DNA from: Cheiracanthium punctorium
Taxonomy: Eukaryota; Arthropoda; Arachnida; Araneae; Cheiracanthiidae
NCBI GenBank assembly: GCA_038373885.1
Contig: JAWZYV010013019.1
Location: forward strand, 124,001-188,000
Direction of reading: 5' to 3'
DNA length: 64,000 bases
The first letter of the stretch is position 1. Each line of letters opens with the position of its first letter. The notes beneath the pieces were generated by a model that saw nothing but the letters and a program-made list of their open reading frames with translations, searched no databases and had not been told where the DNA came from. Below, piece after piece: positions 1-9,935 of the stretch. The position numbers and the translations under genes were made by a program.

Positions 1-254
1 CACATGAAATTATTAATGGTTTTGAATACGATTGGCTACAGTTTGGCAACTCATTTGACGAAAAAACAGTTTGGCGGGAATGACCGCCGGGATAATAGGT
101 AAGTAACAAGAAAAGTCCAGATGTGTTTCACTAACTAATGTTCGTAAATTTCCAAATCCTACAAATAATATAAATGTGTACGTTTATGTATTTGGATGTT
201 TTTGACTGAATCACATAAAAATGGTTGGAAAAATTTGTAATGAAGATAGCTTAT
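1..254. other. No gene seen
   Basis: AT-rich sequence without a supported reading frame or recognisable repeat. It leads into a tandem array that starts near 255. Confidence 0.5.
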
Positions 255-403
255 GCCCTGGATTAACATACAGGCAACCTTTCAAGCATATAGCATAAAT
301 AATTCTTTTACAAAGACACTCAAAATAATGCTAATGCATTGCGCTCTATGGAGATTTGGTAGCAACTAAACCGATTTTAAAACTTTCTTCACTGATTGAA
401 AGT

Positions 404-450
404 CCTAGGCCTATATTGTCCTAGGCCTATAGGGTCCTAGGCGTATATGG
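404..450. repeat. Triplicated 15-18 bp motif
   Basis: The word 'gtcctaggc(c/g)tatat' occurs three times in a row between the first tandem unit and the SINE-like sequence. It is a simple local duplication with no visible function. Confidence 0.6.
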
Positions 451-470
451 AGAATTCCTCTGTGTGGAAT

Positions 471-600
471 TTTCTAAGGGATCCTAGCCCGTATTTTCGC
501 GAGGTTTTTGAAAGAAAAACACGGAAAACTGCGAGCGGCTAGGTCGACAGGCGCGACCGGTGTTTGAACCTGGCTCCTCCCGCCTTCCAGAGCAGACACT
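471..600 (-). repeat. SINE-like unit with tRNA-type B box
   Basis: On the minus strand the segment carries a B-box-like word (GGTTCAAACAC) in 'gccaggttcaaacacc', preceded by a GC-rich head. It is followed by a tail ending in 'acgggctaggatcccttag', which parallels the tail of the SINE family at 13.4, 28.9, 52.6 and 58.2 kb ('acgcgttagaaccccttag'). It interrupts the tandem array. A box and target duplications are unclear, so it could be a related but separate family. Confidence 0.4.
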
Positions 601-1415
601 GGGGGAACCCTGAGTGTTATAGGCTACCTTTTACGCATATATCACAAATAGTTTTTTTACAGGGATACTCATAAGAATTACATCACGCTCTATGTGTATC
701 TCTGTAAGTTCTGAACCGATTCCAAAACTTTTTTCACTGATAGTAAGCTGCACCATTCTTGAATATTATAGGCTAAAATTCATGCATGTAGCGCAAATAG
801 TTCCTTTACAGGAACACTCCAAATAATTCTAATACATCACGCTCTATGGGTCTCTCTGTAACTATAGAACCGATTCTAAAACTTTTTCGCTAATAGAAAG
901 CTGCACTATTCCTGATTAACATAGGCTAAAATTCATGCATATAGCATAAATATTTCTTTTACAAGAACACTCAAAACAGTTCGCAAATACTGTCGTAACT
1001 GTCTCTATTCGCCAAATGCCTGAAAAAAATCTAAATTTAGTAATTTTACGTACTCTGTTATTTTAAATGAAGTATACTACCATGCATTGTACTTCATTTA
1101 AAATAAGTAAAAAGAAAATAATATTTAAATGCTGTTTCATTAGTTGCAAACATATTTGTTATTCACACATGCTTCGTTTCTCTCGGGACCTAATTCTAAA
1201 GCCGGCGCGGACGAAGTCGCGGGTAGCCGCTAGTGGTATAATAAATGAGCTTTTTAACGTATGTTTTAGGTATTTCATGGTTGTAAACGATATTTTAATT
1301 ATTAAACTCAAAACAAAGCAACTTACTAACGTATTAGTAACATTTTGGAAAAAAATCAACTTCCGTAATAATCAACGTTAACAATGGTGGAATACTGCTT
1401 CTTTGGCGAAGTCTT

Positions 1416-1665
1416 TTGGCTAGTTAAAAACGCTTTTTATCACAGTTGTTATGGATTTTATGCTGAGAGTTAGCTTAGTTTTGGCAATTAAAATATTTCT
1501 TTTAAATAACGTTGACAGACCTCGCAAAAGCAATTTAGGAATCCCTTCTCTTGGCATACTTGAACTTTTTGCATAAGTGTTTCGGCGACTAAAAGCATTC
1601 TTTATCACAGTTGTTATGGCTTGCATATGAATATTTAGCCTACTTTTGACGGGCAATTTTTTTTC
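1416..1665. repeat. Diverged tandem duplication (~160 bp period)
   Basis: Two copies share 'ctttttatcacagttgttatgg' (near 1430 and 1600) and the flanking words 'ttttggc.a.t', in the same order and orientation. Reading frames crossing this segment run into the following (AT)n tract and are not credible genes. Confidence 0.6.
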
Positions 1666-1668
1666 CTG

Positions 1669-1670
<2 letters not shown>

Positions 1671-1712
<42 letters not shown>
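1671..1712. repeat. (AT)n microsatellite
   Basis: About 40 bp of uninterrupted alternating A and T. Confidence 0.95.
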
Positions 1713-1714
<2 letters not shown>

Positions 1715-1864
1715 GGAAGCTGAATGCTGATTACAATCAAATAAATAAACAAACTAATAAAAAAAATACTTTTTAATTATCAAACAAGCCCTTTTGGCTA
1801 ATACAGCACTTATGCTATTCACACACTCAAAATCTATAGAACACCCCACTCCCTTTTTATATTT

Positions 1865-2056
1865 TCACGTAGTTAATAAATTTTGCGCGTGCAACTTTGT
1901 ATAGGATGTATATTGTATAGGATGAAATTTTTCATCATCTCCTTTCTGAAGTAATACGGCACCAAAGCCATGGCTGCTTGCGTCAGTGTGCAATTCTAAC
2001 GGAGATCCTTGTTTGAACAAATGTAATACTGACTTTTGAGACAACATTTCATTCAA
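1865..2056 (-). pseudogene. Gypsy RNase H fragment
   Basis: The peptide contains 'HTDASSHGFGAVLLQ' followed by 'PIQYTS'. This is the hallmark N-terminal strand of Gypsy RNase H, whose first catalytic Asp lies in TDAS. The homology ends after about 60 residues, so the remaining catalytic acidic residues and the whole integrase are missing. It is continuous in element order with the RT remnant upstream. Confidence in the family is high. As a gene it is broken. Confidence 0.8.
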
Positions 2057-2069
2057 TTTGTTAAATGGT

Positions 2070-3345
2070 TCTTCTTGTTCAGGACCACACTTAAATGTGG
2101 GGCCTTTTCCAGTAGATCGCTCAATGGTCTGGCTATCTGGGCATACTTGAGTATAAACTTGCGAAAATATCCACTTAACCCTAGAAATGACTGAACTTGC
2201 TTAATGGATTTAGGTTGAGATACCTTTGAACGGCTAATGACTTATTGGGTGAAGGTTGTATCGTTCCGTCTTCAACAAGTTAACCGTGAAATTCAACTTT
2301 TCTTTTCAAAAACTGGCACTTTTTAAAATTGATGTCCAACCCGTATTCAGAGGCAACAGTCAGCACTCTCTTTAACTGTTCAATTCCTTCCTCTTCATCT
2401 TGGGATGGAATGATTATGTCACCCATGTAAATAACAGTAGTATTATCACGCAGCAACTCCCTGAAAACTCTATTTATGAATCGTTGAAATTGACTTGGTG
2501 ATGTGCTTAACCCGAAAGGACATTTTAAAATTCGTATTCCCCATTATGTGTAACAAATGCAGTATATTTTCTGATCTTCTCATCTATTTCGACGTGAAAA
2601 AATCCGTTTTTCAGATCTAAAGTTGTAAAAACTTTCGCCTGCTCCAAGTGATCTAATACGTCTTCAATTAATGGCAAAGGGAAACGGTCTTCAACGATCT
2701 TCCGATTTAATTTTCGGTAATCTACACACAATCTATACGAGTTGAGTTATCTTTTTTTTTACATAACACCACTGTTGCAGCATAATCAGAATAACTAGGT
2801 CTAATTATCCCATCCACTAACCATTCATGAATTTGATCTTCTATTATTTTTTGATCTTTCAAAGGAAATCTTCGTGGACGCTCGCTCACAGGTATATCGT
2901 CAGTTAAAATTATGCTCATCTTCAGTTCAGCAGTCTTCGTTTTTCTTGGTTTGTAATCTGCAATCAACTTCCTGATTTCTTCTTTACAATCTAACTTAAT
3001 CAAATGACTCAAATCTATTTCTTCAGAGCTCACAGCTTCTGATAGATTAATCAAAAAATTATTTTCTGGTAACCCTTCATTTTCAAATTCTTTCCCCTTG
3101 CTCTCAAGGAAAACTTGATTCTCATTTAAGACCTTGTTTACACTACTCTCGGGATTTATACAAGATATTTTTATACAAGTATTTTCGCTTGAATCCATTT
3201 CATTAGGCGAATATTGGTGCGTCAACAGTTCATTTATTTGAAAAGCGTTTTTATTTTCAATACTCTGAATTCTAGGCGATTCCTTATATCCAGTTACAAA
3301 TTCTTTCACTACTTTAATGTAGCCGATCCAAACATTTCCCAACAT
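2070..3345 (-). pseudogene. Gypsy reverse transcriptase remnant (YMGD at active site)
   Basis: From high to low coordinates: a linker rich in Glu/Asn/Ser, the entry region ('RPRRFPLKDQKIIEDQI'), a break near 2731, then 'CVDYRKLNRKIVEDRFPLP' and 'FTTLDLKNGFFHVEI', which hold the first catalytic Asp. In a further frame segment, a PFGLS-like motif is followed by YMGD at 2429-2418, where Gypsy RTs have Y-x-D-D. The thumb and connection part follow with stops ('HG', 'LVEDGTIQPS'). One catalytic Asp is therefore replaced by Gly (GAC to GGT as read). Frameshifts occur near 2731 and again below 2300. Confidence 0.85.
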
Positions 3346-3349
3346 CGAT

Positions 3350-3543
3350 ATATAAATTTAATTTGTTGATTACGTCGACTCCTAAAACAATTTCATGCGC
3401 GAGATCTTTCATAACCTAAGCATTAGCAGAAATTGTAATATTATCGATACACAATTCCGTTGGAAAATAACCTAATGGTTGTACTACTTCTTTGGCGATA
3501 CCTGATATTTTTACATCATCAGAAAATAGTTTTTGAGAACAAA
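3350..3543 (-). pseudogene. Gypsy protease, C-terminal part
   Basis: This is the downstream half of the retroviral-type aspartic protease, including the 'IVLGVDVI' strand that matches the family's I-L-G-x-D motif. One in-frame stop is visible near 3420. The N-terminal half with DTGS lies at 6895-6808, on the far side of the inserted Helitron. Deleting 3544-6807 makes the two halves continuous in the same frame. Confidence 0.8.
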
Positions 3544-3899
3544 TCTATACTATTAAAATCTGTGCGCGTCTGTCTGTGTGTCTGTGTGTCTGTAACATCA
3601 TCTCCTCCTAAACGGCTGGGAGTTGAGTTTCGAACGAGGTATCCACGAATTCGGAAAATTTCGAGAAAGAACCTCCACTAATTTAAATTTCGAAATTAGA
3701 ATTAGTTCAGGAGATATTGATAAAAAACCCCATCAAAAACGCTAATTTTTGCTCTCCGCAATTCCGTGATTCTAACCCCTGTAGTCAAAAAAGTGAGAAA
3801 TAAGCATCGAGGTTGCCATGTTTGGCTATTTTATTAAATTATTTAGACTCCTGCAGTAAAAATAATGATTTTTTAATGATAATAAAAGAATAATGATTT

Positions 3900-5400
3900 T
3901 TTTTTCTGTTTAGATTATTTAGAAAGTTAGTTTTTAATTAAAATATTGCGTTCATGTTAAATCAGAGCTGGAATTCAATGTGTTTTATGTGTAAAAGAAT
4001 AAGGGATTGATAGATTTCCTAGACTAATATGTATATTTTTTAGTTTGGCCGGGGAAAAAAATGGCTCATTTGGCGATTTTGAGAAAGTAGTAGGTTCTAC
4101 CGATTTGTACAGTTTTGGGCTTGGCGCAAATTACTGAAAGCGTAACAAAATAGTATTTTTAATAACAAGTTTAAGTTTTACGGCTCTATACTTCGATTTT
4201 TCATACAGAAATAATGCATTTATTAAGGCGATTTTAAACGATCTATAGAATTTTCACCAAATTAAGTAAACTGATTTAAGTTAGAGGAATTCCGCCAAAT
4301 TTCAGAAAATTGAAATTCTCGCATTTTCTACATGGTAGTTAATGGTGATTAAAACCCGTTATAGTTAATAATTTAAATAACTGCTACTAATCAATAGTAT
4401 GCCTGCATTAAATTTTGGCGATCAAACCATATAAATGATAGATAACTATTTCCCATTTTGATTGCTGTTAAATGAATGCTTCGAATAATTCCCTGAAAAC
4501 AAAAAAATCTCGCAAAATGGTGCATGTTGGCATTTTGAAAATCGAAGTACTGTGTAATAAATAATTGATTCTTATTTGTTAAAGCAGCGCTACGGAAGTT
4601 TCTTTTACTAGAAGCTGTTAGAAAGGCGTAATTAATACTGTCTAATATATTTTCTGTTTTACGAATTGAAATGTATGTTGATTCCTACTTTAGTACATTT
4701 TTTAGCAAACTTGGCAAAAAATATTCAAATATAGTACAACTCTGTACATATTATTAATTCCATTCCACAATTGAGATGAGCCGATGTCACTAGCGTATGC
4801 ATAGATATTTTTTTTTTTTTAAATTTCGACAGAGTATTGCGTATTGCCTTTAGTGTCAAGTTTAATTTGTGGTTTGAGCTATTTGCCATCGACTGGTGGC
4901 GTTAATTTCGCCAATATGGCAGTTCTAGCAAAGTAAACATGAATAACTTCATTTCATGTTCTATTTTTAACATTGCTATAATTTCCGTAGCAACGGAATC
5001 CATTGTTGCCCCTTAAGTTGTTAAATTTAACAATTAAGTGAAACCACTCATTTCTACAGCTTTTAAGACTCGAAAAAGTGAAAGCGCATCAAACGTGAAA
5101 TAAATAGAACTAACTGTAACAGACTTGCACTTTAAAAATAATCGAAGTTTTCATGCAATTCTACGTATCTTTAATTTTATTTCCTTCGCGTGTGGGTGTC
5201 ATTTTTTACGTCATTTTTGCTTTTTTGCTGGCAGATTATCCGGAGCAGCACATAACCTCTAATGTATTTGCTCCTCCGGACATAAGCAAGAGCGTATGTA
5301 CGGCGCGTATTTGTGTAACCCCACTGTGTTAATCAGAATTTTCTGGTGTCAGATTTTTTAGACCATTTATTTTTTTTACCGCGGAGATTCCGATCCTGAA
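3900..5400. other. Helitron interior, no gene seen
   Basis: AT-rich interior of the Helitron. Short reading frames only. Words such as 'ttggcgatttt' recur but no tandem unit could be defined. Confidence 0.5.
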
Positions 5401-5445
5401 GTATTGATCACTGATACATGAGAAAAAAGATGAATTATATGCAAG

Positions 5446-5565
5446 CAGGAGTAGCCAAAAATTTTTCATGGGAATGTTACGGGAGTGAAGAATATACATT
5501 TTGTATGGCAAAAAACTCCACATGGGGGGTTGTGACCCCCTATCTCCTCCTTGGCTACGCCACTG
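5446..5565. mobile_element. hAT-type MITE, 120 bp
   Basis: The TIRs are CAGGAGTAGCCA (left) and the complement of TGGCTACGCCACTG (right). Flanking 8 bp target duplications are TATGCAAG (5438-5445) and TACGCAAG (5566-5573), 7 of 8 identical. CAG...CTG ends with 8 bp duplications are characteristic of hAT elements. A second copy in the opposite orientation lies at 38398-38566. The two share an inner stretch around 'gtgaagaatatacattttgtatggca'. This copy is nested in the Helitron. Confidence 0.85.
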
Positions 5566-5792
5566 TACGCAAGCATCAGTTGTCACGTCATGAAAAACCA
5601 TCGTAGATGGCAAACTCCGAAGTTGTTCTGAGGGTTATACGAAATTAAAAATTTTGCTTTTAGTAAATTTTACTTTTGATACAGTTCGAATATTTGGTTT
5701 TAATACATTTCGGCCACCAAGGTAAGATGAAATGTTACTAAATACGGCAACCGAGAATTTTCTTAACTATTGAATTTGACACTATGCAACTA

Positions 5793-6110
5793 CAGTACGC
5801 AACAGATACGTTCCGTGTTATAGGAATCCGTGTTGTAAGGGTCCTGCGCTATACTCCAACTGGAGTGCGGACTGCGCGGTATAATCACGGCAAAACTTAT
5901 TCACGCTCCGTAAAAAGGCAATGATGTCTGGTGTTGCCATTCAAAAGGAATGCTAATTACAGGAGCTAAGGCGTCATAATATCAGAATATATGTCTCATT
6001 TCATCGTGCTGTACGAGTCTATTTTAACGTGTTACACGAAAACGATCGTAATGTTTTCGTCGTGTTCTAAGAATTCGTGTTGTAGACCCATGTTATAAAG
6101 GGGTCAACTG
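5793..6110. mobile_element. Pogo/Tigger-type MITE, ~318 bp, probable
   Basis: Ends CAGT...ACTG sit between TA dinucleotides (5791-5792 and 6111-6112). The right end reads, in complement, CAGTTGACCCCTTTATAAC, a sequence style typical of Tigger-like elements. The left end keeps CAGT and, further in, 'cgtgttata.gaat.cgtgttgta' words that also occur near the right end. The left TIR is badly eroded, so the boundary is less certain than for other elements here. Confidence 0.5.
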
Positions 6111-6807
6111 TAATCTGTAAAAAATGAAAAATGAAATTAGTTATTTATTTAGTACGAATTGACAGTGAGATAAACGTCATTTGTCACTTTTATGTAACAA
6201 GTGTGATACTGCATTAAGAGTTTAATAAGGGTAATAAGCTTTTTCTCAGAAGTTACATCACGAACGTTTTCATTTACAAAAGCGACATGATTTTCACCGG
6301 AGCAGGGTACATTTTTGGCTTTTAAACGTAAATGATGCACGCATTGTTTCATGTTGGTTTTTTAATTTAGGTAAAATTTAATAAAGTCGGGTGTAACATA
6401 ACTGCGCTAATGCATTGTCCACGCATTGAAAAATGCAAGATAAAATTGTTGTCAACATCATGTAATGTTATTTATGTGGTATATACTATGTATACTAAAC
6501 CTGAATGTGGTATATACTAAACCTCACAATACGAATTATTTGATGTAGAAATCAGGCATTTTTCAAAACAGAAAAGTTTTGTCTGCATACCATAAAGTTC
6601 TTTCTTTTTTGATCGCCAGTCACATTGACGTTAGTTTTTGTGTCATGTTGCAATCGTCTAAAATTTGCACTCATGACGTCAACTTTTAGTCACGATTCAA
6701 GTATTTTAACACGTTTTGAGATTCCTCATTACTGGGTTTAATTCGAATTATATATGTGTTACGAAAATATGCGTTTCCCACCGTGCGGAGAACGGGCAAG
6801 CAGCTAG

Positions 6808-6895
6808 TTTTTATATAAGTTTCGTAATTCACTAGGCTTCCAGTATCGATCAAACATCTTGTGTTCTTGCCGTTAATTTGAATATCTTTTTCCAT
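6808..6895 (-). pseudogene. Gypsy protease, N-terminal part with DTGS
   Basis: The peptide 'RCLIDTGSLVNYETYIK' contains the catalytic Asp of retroviral-type aspartic proteases (D-T/S-G-S/A). The reading continues into the Helitron's terminal sequence only by accident. The true continuation lies at 3543 and below. The preceding zinc knuckle and linker lie in a shifted frame ending near 6900. Confidence 0.85.
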
Positions 6896-7023
6896 CCTAT
6901 TGGAATTTGAGATAGAGTTATAGATGTTCGCTTCCTTTTTGGTATGTGAAGTGGATACTGGTTGAAATTTTTATTTTGTCGAGAATCATGGCGGGAAATT
7001 TGGCAATCAGTCTTTCTATTTAA

Positions 7024-7091
7024 ACATTGAGAAGCGACATGGCCGTAGAAATTACAGGCAAAGCACTGAATTTTTGATCTGCCCCTATTTT
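7024..7091 (-). pseudogene. Gag CCHC zinc knuckle
   Basis: The minus-strand peptide 'CFACNFYGHVASQC' is a perfect C-x2-C-x4-H-x4-C nucleocapsid knuckle. It follows the Gag C-terminal region in a different frame and is followed by a basic linker (~40 residues) up to the protease. Confidence 0.85.
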
Positions 7092-7749
7092 TTATCGCAC
7101 AGTCAACATTTCAATTATTCGTGCTATTTGAATACCTGGGGATTTATTATTATTTCGGACACGATTAAAATACTTTTCATTATCCGATTCCTTCATGTAG
7201 GATCTTTTATTAGTCATTTCAAAATTATTTGAACTTCGATTAATACCCTTCTTGAAACTGCGCCTTGCGGCTTCATAATCATCTAGCTTGTTTACTAAGA
7301 CATCAACTTTTTTAATACGTGGGAGGTCATCAATTAAATGTTCTTGAATGTCATAAGGCAAACTCTTTTATGCGATCCGTTATAATTAATTCCTTCAGAT
7401 TTTCAAAATCGCCAACCTCCATACCGTGAATCCACTCATCGAAATAGTTACGAAGCTCGAAAGCAAAATCTCGCCAATCAATTGGTGGACTGTTGTTTCT
7501 TGTGAGAGATAAACTTCTGCCGAAATTCTTCTGCCGTTAACTTAAACGCTTTAAAATAAGATTTTTCATTTGATCGTAATCATCTGCTAAGGAATCCGAT
7601 TCTCTCGATATTATATTTACGAATTCTAATGGTAACAAACTTGATAAATGCATTACCCAATTATTTTTAGGTATGTCTATACGGCCGATTTGTTTTTCGA
7701 ATAGTGCTAGATAAATACTAATATCTCCCGATCCGCCGAATCGCGTCAT
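7092..7749 (-). pseudogene. Gypsy Gag core, frameshifted
   Basis: Three frame segments can be joined by eye. 7749-7537 has 'FGGSGDISIYLALFEKQ' and 'WVMHLSSLLPLEFVNII', and ends in 'LKRLS'. ~7549-7373 has 'FAFELRNYFDEWI' and 'LITDRIKEF'. 7361-7092 has 'PYDIQEHLIDDLP' and a basic tail. Together they match the order of the retrotransposon Gag capsid-like domain found in arthropod Gypsy elements. Function would be particle assembly. The frame breaks near 7540, 7460 and 7370 make it non-functional. Confidence 0.7.
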
Positions 7750-7839
7750 AATATTTTGAGGAGTTTGTTTTCTATTCGCATGATTAGACTCAAGCGGATT
7801 TTCTATTGTGGTTTCTCGTCTACAAGTAATTTCTAACCG

Positions 7840-8118
7840 TCATAACTCAAATTCTCTTTCTTCCCATTCTCTTGAGATTGCTATTTCTCTTTCTTCCCTC
7901 TGTCTTGCGATTGCTATTTCTCTTTCTTTCCTCTCTTTTGCGATTGCTACTTCTCTTTCTTCTCTTATGACCTCAAGGCGAGATTTGACAAAATCTTCAT
8001 CAACATCCTCAGAGTCTTTAATTAGCTTTAAAAGCGAAGCCGCATTGGTGCTTATATTATACGGGGTCCGAACGGGTTTCGAACCAGGCACCTTCCGTCT
8101 CCCGGCACACCGAGCCAT
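7840..8118 (-). pseudogene. Gag N-terminal coiled-coil segment
   Basis: The translation has about 45 residues of charged heptad-like repeats (EREVAIAKERKEREIAIARQ and similar, three to four near-copies) after 'LLKLIKDSEDVDEDFVKSRLEVI'. It ends in a stop before the Gag core. The apparent start codon and first ~20 residues come from a tRNA-like sequence (8066-8121), so the original start is uncertain. The plus-strand frame over this region, rich in Ser/Leu, is a shadow of the repeat. Confidence 0.6.
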
Positions 8119-8121
8119 TTT
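8066..8121 (-). repeat. tRNA-derived SINE head fused to Gag start
   Basis: On the minus strand, 'aaaatggctcggtgtgccgg' resembles an A-box region, and GGTTCGAAACC is a perfect B box placed about 40 bp later. The layout (AAAATGG..., ...GAAGGTGCC...GGTTCGA) matches the head of the SINE copy at 58.2 kb. It lies directly upstream of the Gag coiled coil and supplies the ATG of that reading frame. It may be a SINE insertion or a chimeric 5' end. Confidence 0.55.
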
Positions 8122-8129
8122 GTTAACGA

Positions 8130-8855
8130 ACGCTCCTATAATGTGTGCTGCAGTAGTTCGCTATTGTTGTACATTTCACAGTGTTGGAGGGTATAGCGTT
8201 CGCCGTTGTTTGTGTTTGTGCAACAATGCAAGCTATAAGTACGGCCTGCCGAGGTTGAATGTGTGTACGGCAAGACGGGGCCGTGTGTCGGGGGTCTCGC
8301 CGGTATCTCCCCCCAATCACGGTTCGTACCGCCTTGTCGGGGGACATGGCGGTTGTATGCATGGGACGGTTTCCCGTTAGCAAGGTCGTACTTGCCTTAT
8401 TGGGCAGCTTTTGCTTGCTTAGGGATATGGCTGTTGCAATTTGTACTTGTTGTACTTATTGCATCAGGGCTGTTGGCCTTGCTCTTCGCTCTGCAGGAGT
8501 TTCAAGGTTAGCCGTTAGCGGGTAAGTCTTCTCACTACAATCGCCATGTTCTTTTTTTTTCGGTGGTCTCATTTTGGTGAATTTGAGCCAAGCGCCGCTG
8601 CCGGTGAACATGTTTCCACAGCTCGTTTTTTACGCTTCACGTTCGTGTCTTTGACGTTCCTCATTTTTTTCCGCTTTATTGCTTTTAGAATCTCCTGAAG
8701 AGTTGGATGTCAAGGTGGATTCATACCTGCTGCGCCGTACCGCAACCATGCCGTACTGTTTCGCCGTTTTGGACCGTTGGGCTGTCCGCGCGGCGAGCTT
8801 GCGGTGCCGCAAGTAAATGCACTGTAATTGGCTGTAGCTCTGTTGTGTCTTCTGC
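8130..8855. other. GC-richer unclassified segment
   Basis: This stretch is clearly richer in C and G, with many CpG, than the rest of the window. Several overlapping reading frames on both strands show no family resemblance and no shared conservation. It could be the untranslated leader or LTR of Gypsy copy A, or another repeat. No matching second copy was found in the window. Confidence 0.4.
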
Positions 8856-9105
8856 AATTGAATCAGTGAGTGCAGAAACCACCTCAGTCACAAACAGGGA
8901 ATTTTTTTCAGGAGAGAGGAAAAACTTCATAAAACTTCATAAATTAGGTAATATTTGCATGACAGAAACATAAATGCATGTTATGACAGAGGAAAAAAAT
9001 AAGTTTAAATATATGAAAATTTGGAGGAGTTATGAAGTTTTTTCTCTCTCCTGAAAAAAATTTCCTTTTTGTGACTGAGGTGGTTTCTTCACTCACCGAT
9101 TCAAT
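8856..9105. repeat. Foldback repeat, two ~77 bp inverted arms
   Basis: Left arm 8856-8932 and right arm 9029-9105 are inverted copies with only a handful of mismatches. They share 'gaaaccacctcagtcacaaa' and 'tttttttcaggagagag', and are separated by a 96 bp loop. Just outside the arms the word 'aattggctgtagct' occurs in direct orientation (near 8826 and 9103). Transcribed, this would form a long hairpin. Confidence 0.85.
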
Positions 9106-9131
9106 TGGCTGTAGCTTTGCGGTCGCTGCGG

Positions 9132-9169
9132 AATATCTGTTCTTGCCAGATATTGCAAGAACAGATATT
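9132..9169. repeat. Perfect 15 bp stem hairpin with 8 nt loop
   Basis: AATATCTGTTCTTGC at 9132-9146 is followed, after CAGATATT, by its exact complement at 9155-9169. Confidence 0.9.
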
Positions 9170-9194
9170 GCGCAAACCCTCGGCGCTCGCCGCG

Positions 9195-9926
9195 TAGAGA
9201 TGAGTTCGGGCTCATTTTTTGAAGCCCGAGCCCGAGGATTTCTAATCCGAGCCCGCCCGAGCCCGAGCAATACAATTTAAGTCGGATCTCGAGGCCGCCC
9301 GAGCCCGAAATTTCAATTAAAGATTCTTTTTAAAAATCCAATTACTTCATTGATAGAATACAATGAATTTTGCCGTTTGTGCAAATTAAAGACAAATATA
9401 GTTGCAAACTCTCAATGCACTTTCTAATTCTTCATATATCCATCCATGTTTATCAAATAATGTCGGATCTCATGACTAACTAATGAATATAAGCCGCTGT
9501 TCTGAAATATCCAAACAGCTTAACGCACCTTCTAGGCGTAAGTGCCGATATTTTTTTTTATAAGCACAGCCAACTCTGGTTATAGTGAACCCGGATATAG
9601 TGAACCATCGGATATAGTGATCGCAAACCATTAGTCTCGATTTACACACAGTATCTCTATCCATCATGAAGACACTTGGGTTTTAGTGAACTTCGGATAT
9701 AGTGGACGAAACTTGTTGGTCCGGGTCCCCAGAGGTTCACTATTACCGGAGTTGACTGTACTTTTATTTTCCTCATGAATCACTTTTTAAAATCTGTTTC
9801 AAGGAGTATGTTCAATAAACGAGAAATTTTTCACGGGTCCGAGCCCGAACGCAATTGTGAATTACATAGTCCGAGCCCGGTTCGGGCCTGGGCTTTCGGG
9901 CTCGGGCTGAGCCCGTCTCATCTCTA
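9195..9926. mobile_element. hAT-like non-autonomous element, ~730 bp
   Basis: The ends TAGAGATGAG (9195) and CTCATCTCTA (9926) are inverted. Each is followed inward by dense 'cgggctcgggc' motifs. The direct repeat CGCCGCG flanks the element (9188-9194 and 9929-9935), offset on the right by two bases. The subterminal GGGCTC motif clusters are typical of hAT MITEs. No transposase is present, and it contains a nested pogo-type MITE. Confidence 0.7.
9567..9758. mobile_element. Pogo-type MITE, 192 bp
   Basis: The left end CAGCCAACTCTGGTTATAG and the complement of the right end, CAGTCAACTCCGGTAATAG, match at 16 of 19 positions (19-base TIR as quoted). TA follows the right end, and the left flank has CA, probably a mutated TA. 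The inner sequence repeats 'ggatatagtgaac'. It sits inside the hAT-like element, so it inserted later. Confidence 0.75.
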
Positions 9927-9935
9927 TACGCCGCG

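Larger units (their letters stand above)
255..985. repeat. Tandem repeat, unit ~150 bp, about four copies
   Basis: Four diverged copies begin near 255, 618, 768 and 921. Each runs through a shared series of words: 'cat.tagc..aaatag', 'tttacaggaacactc', 'catcacgctctatgg', 'gaaccgattctaaaac' and 'gctgcac.attcttga'. Spacing between the later copies is about 150 bp. The first and second copies are separated by an extra ~200 bp holding a SINE-like unit. The layout resembles the internal tandem repeats of the Helitrons further along the window, but the sequence differs and no Helitron ends were found here. Confidence 0.75.
3544..6807. mobile_element. Helitron-like element inserted in the Gypsy protease
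   Basis: The element starts TCTATACTATTAAAATC immediately after an A (3543), ends CAGCTAG (CTAG at 6804-6807) and is followed by T (6808). That fits the Helitron rule: 5' TC, 3' CTRR, insertion between A and T, no target duplication. The 3' end matches the CAGCTAG ends of the Helitrons at 17.5, 32.7 and 33.9 kb. Excision restores the protease frame, which confirms both boundaries. Near the 5' end is a 'gtctgtctgtgtgtctg' stretch. I found no Rep or helicase coding, so it is non-autonomous. The 3' hairpin is weak: only CCGT/ACGG around 6781-6796. Confidence 0.85.
1865..8120 (-). mobile_element. Degenerate Gypsy-type LTR retrotransposon (copy A), split by a Helitron
   Basis: Read on the minus strand, the pieces occur in canonical Gypsy order: Gag (8118 to ~7092), CCHC zinc knuckle (7065-7024), aspartic protease (6895-6808, then 3543-3350), reverse transcriptase (~3345-2070) and the start of RNase H (2056-1865). 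Integrase is absent: homology stops inside RNase H near 1865, where unrelated tandem DNA begins. No LTR was identified at either end. Several frameshifts and stops separate the pieces and the RT active site is altered, so this is an old inactive copy. It differs from copy B at 39-46 kb in sequence and Gag type. Confidence 0.85.

Noticed and set aside
1067..1381. 104-codon frame near the left end
   Set aside because: No motif, an overlapping frame on the other strand, and composition like the flanking non-coding DNA.
7808..8380. 190-codon plus-strand Ser/Leu-rich frame
   Set aside because: It is the antisense shadow of the Gag coiled-coil repeat and the tRNA-like head.
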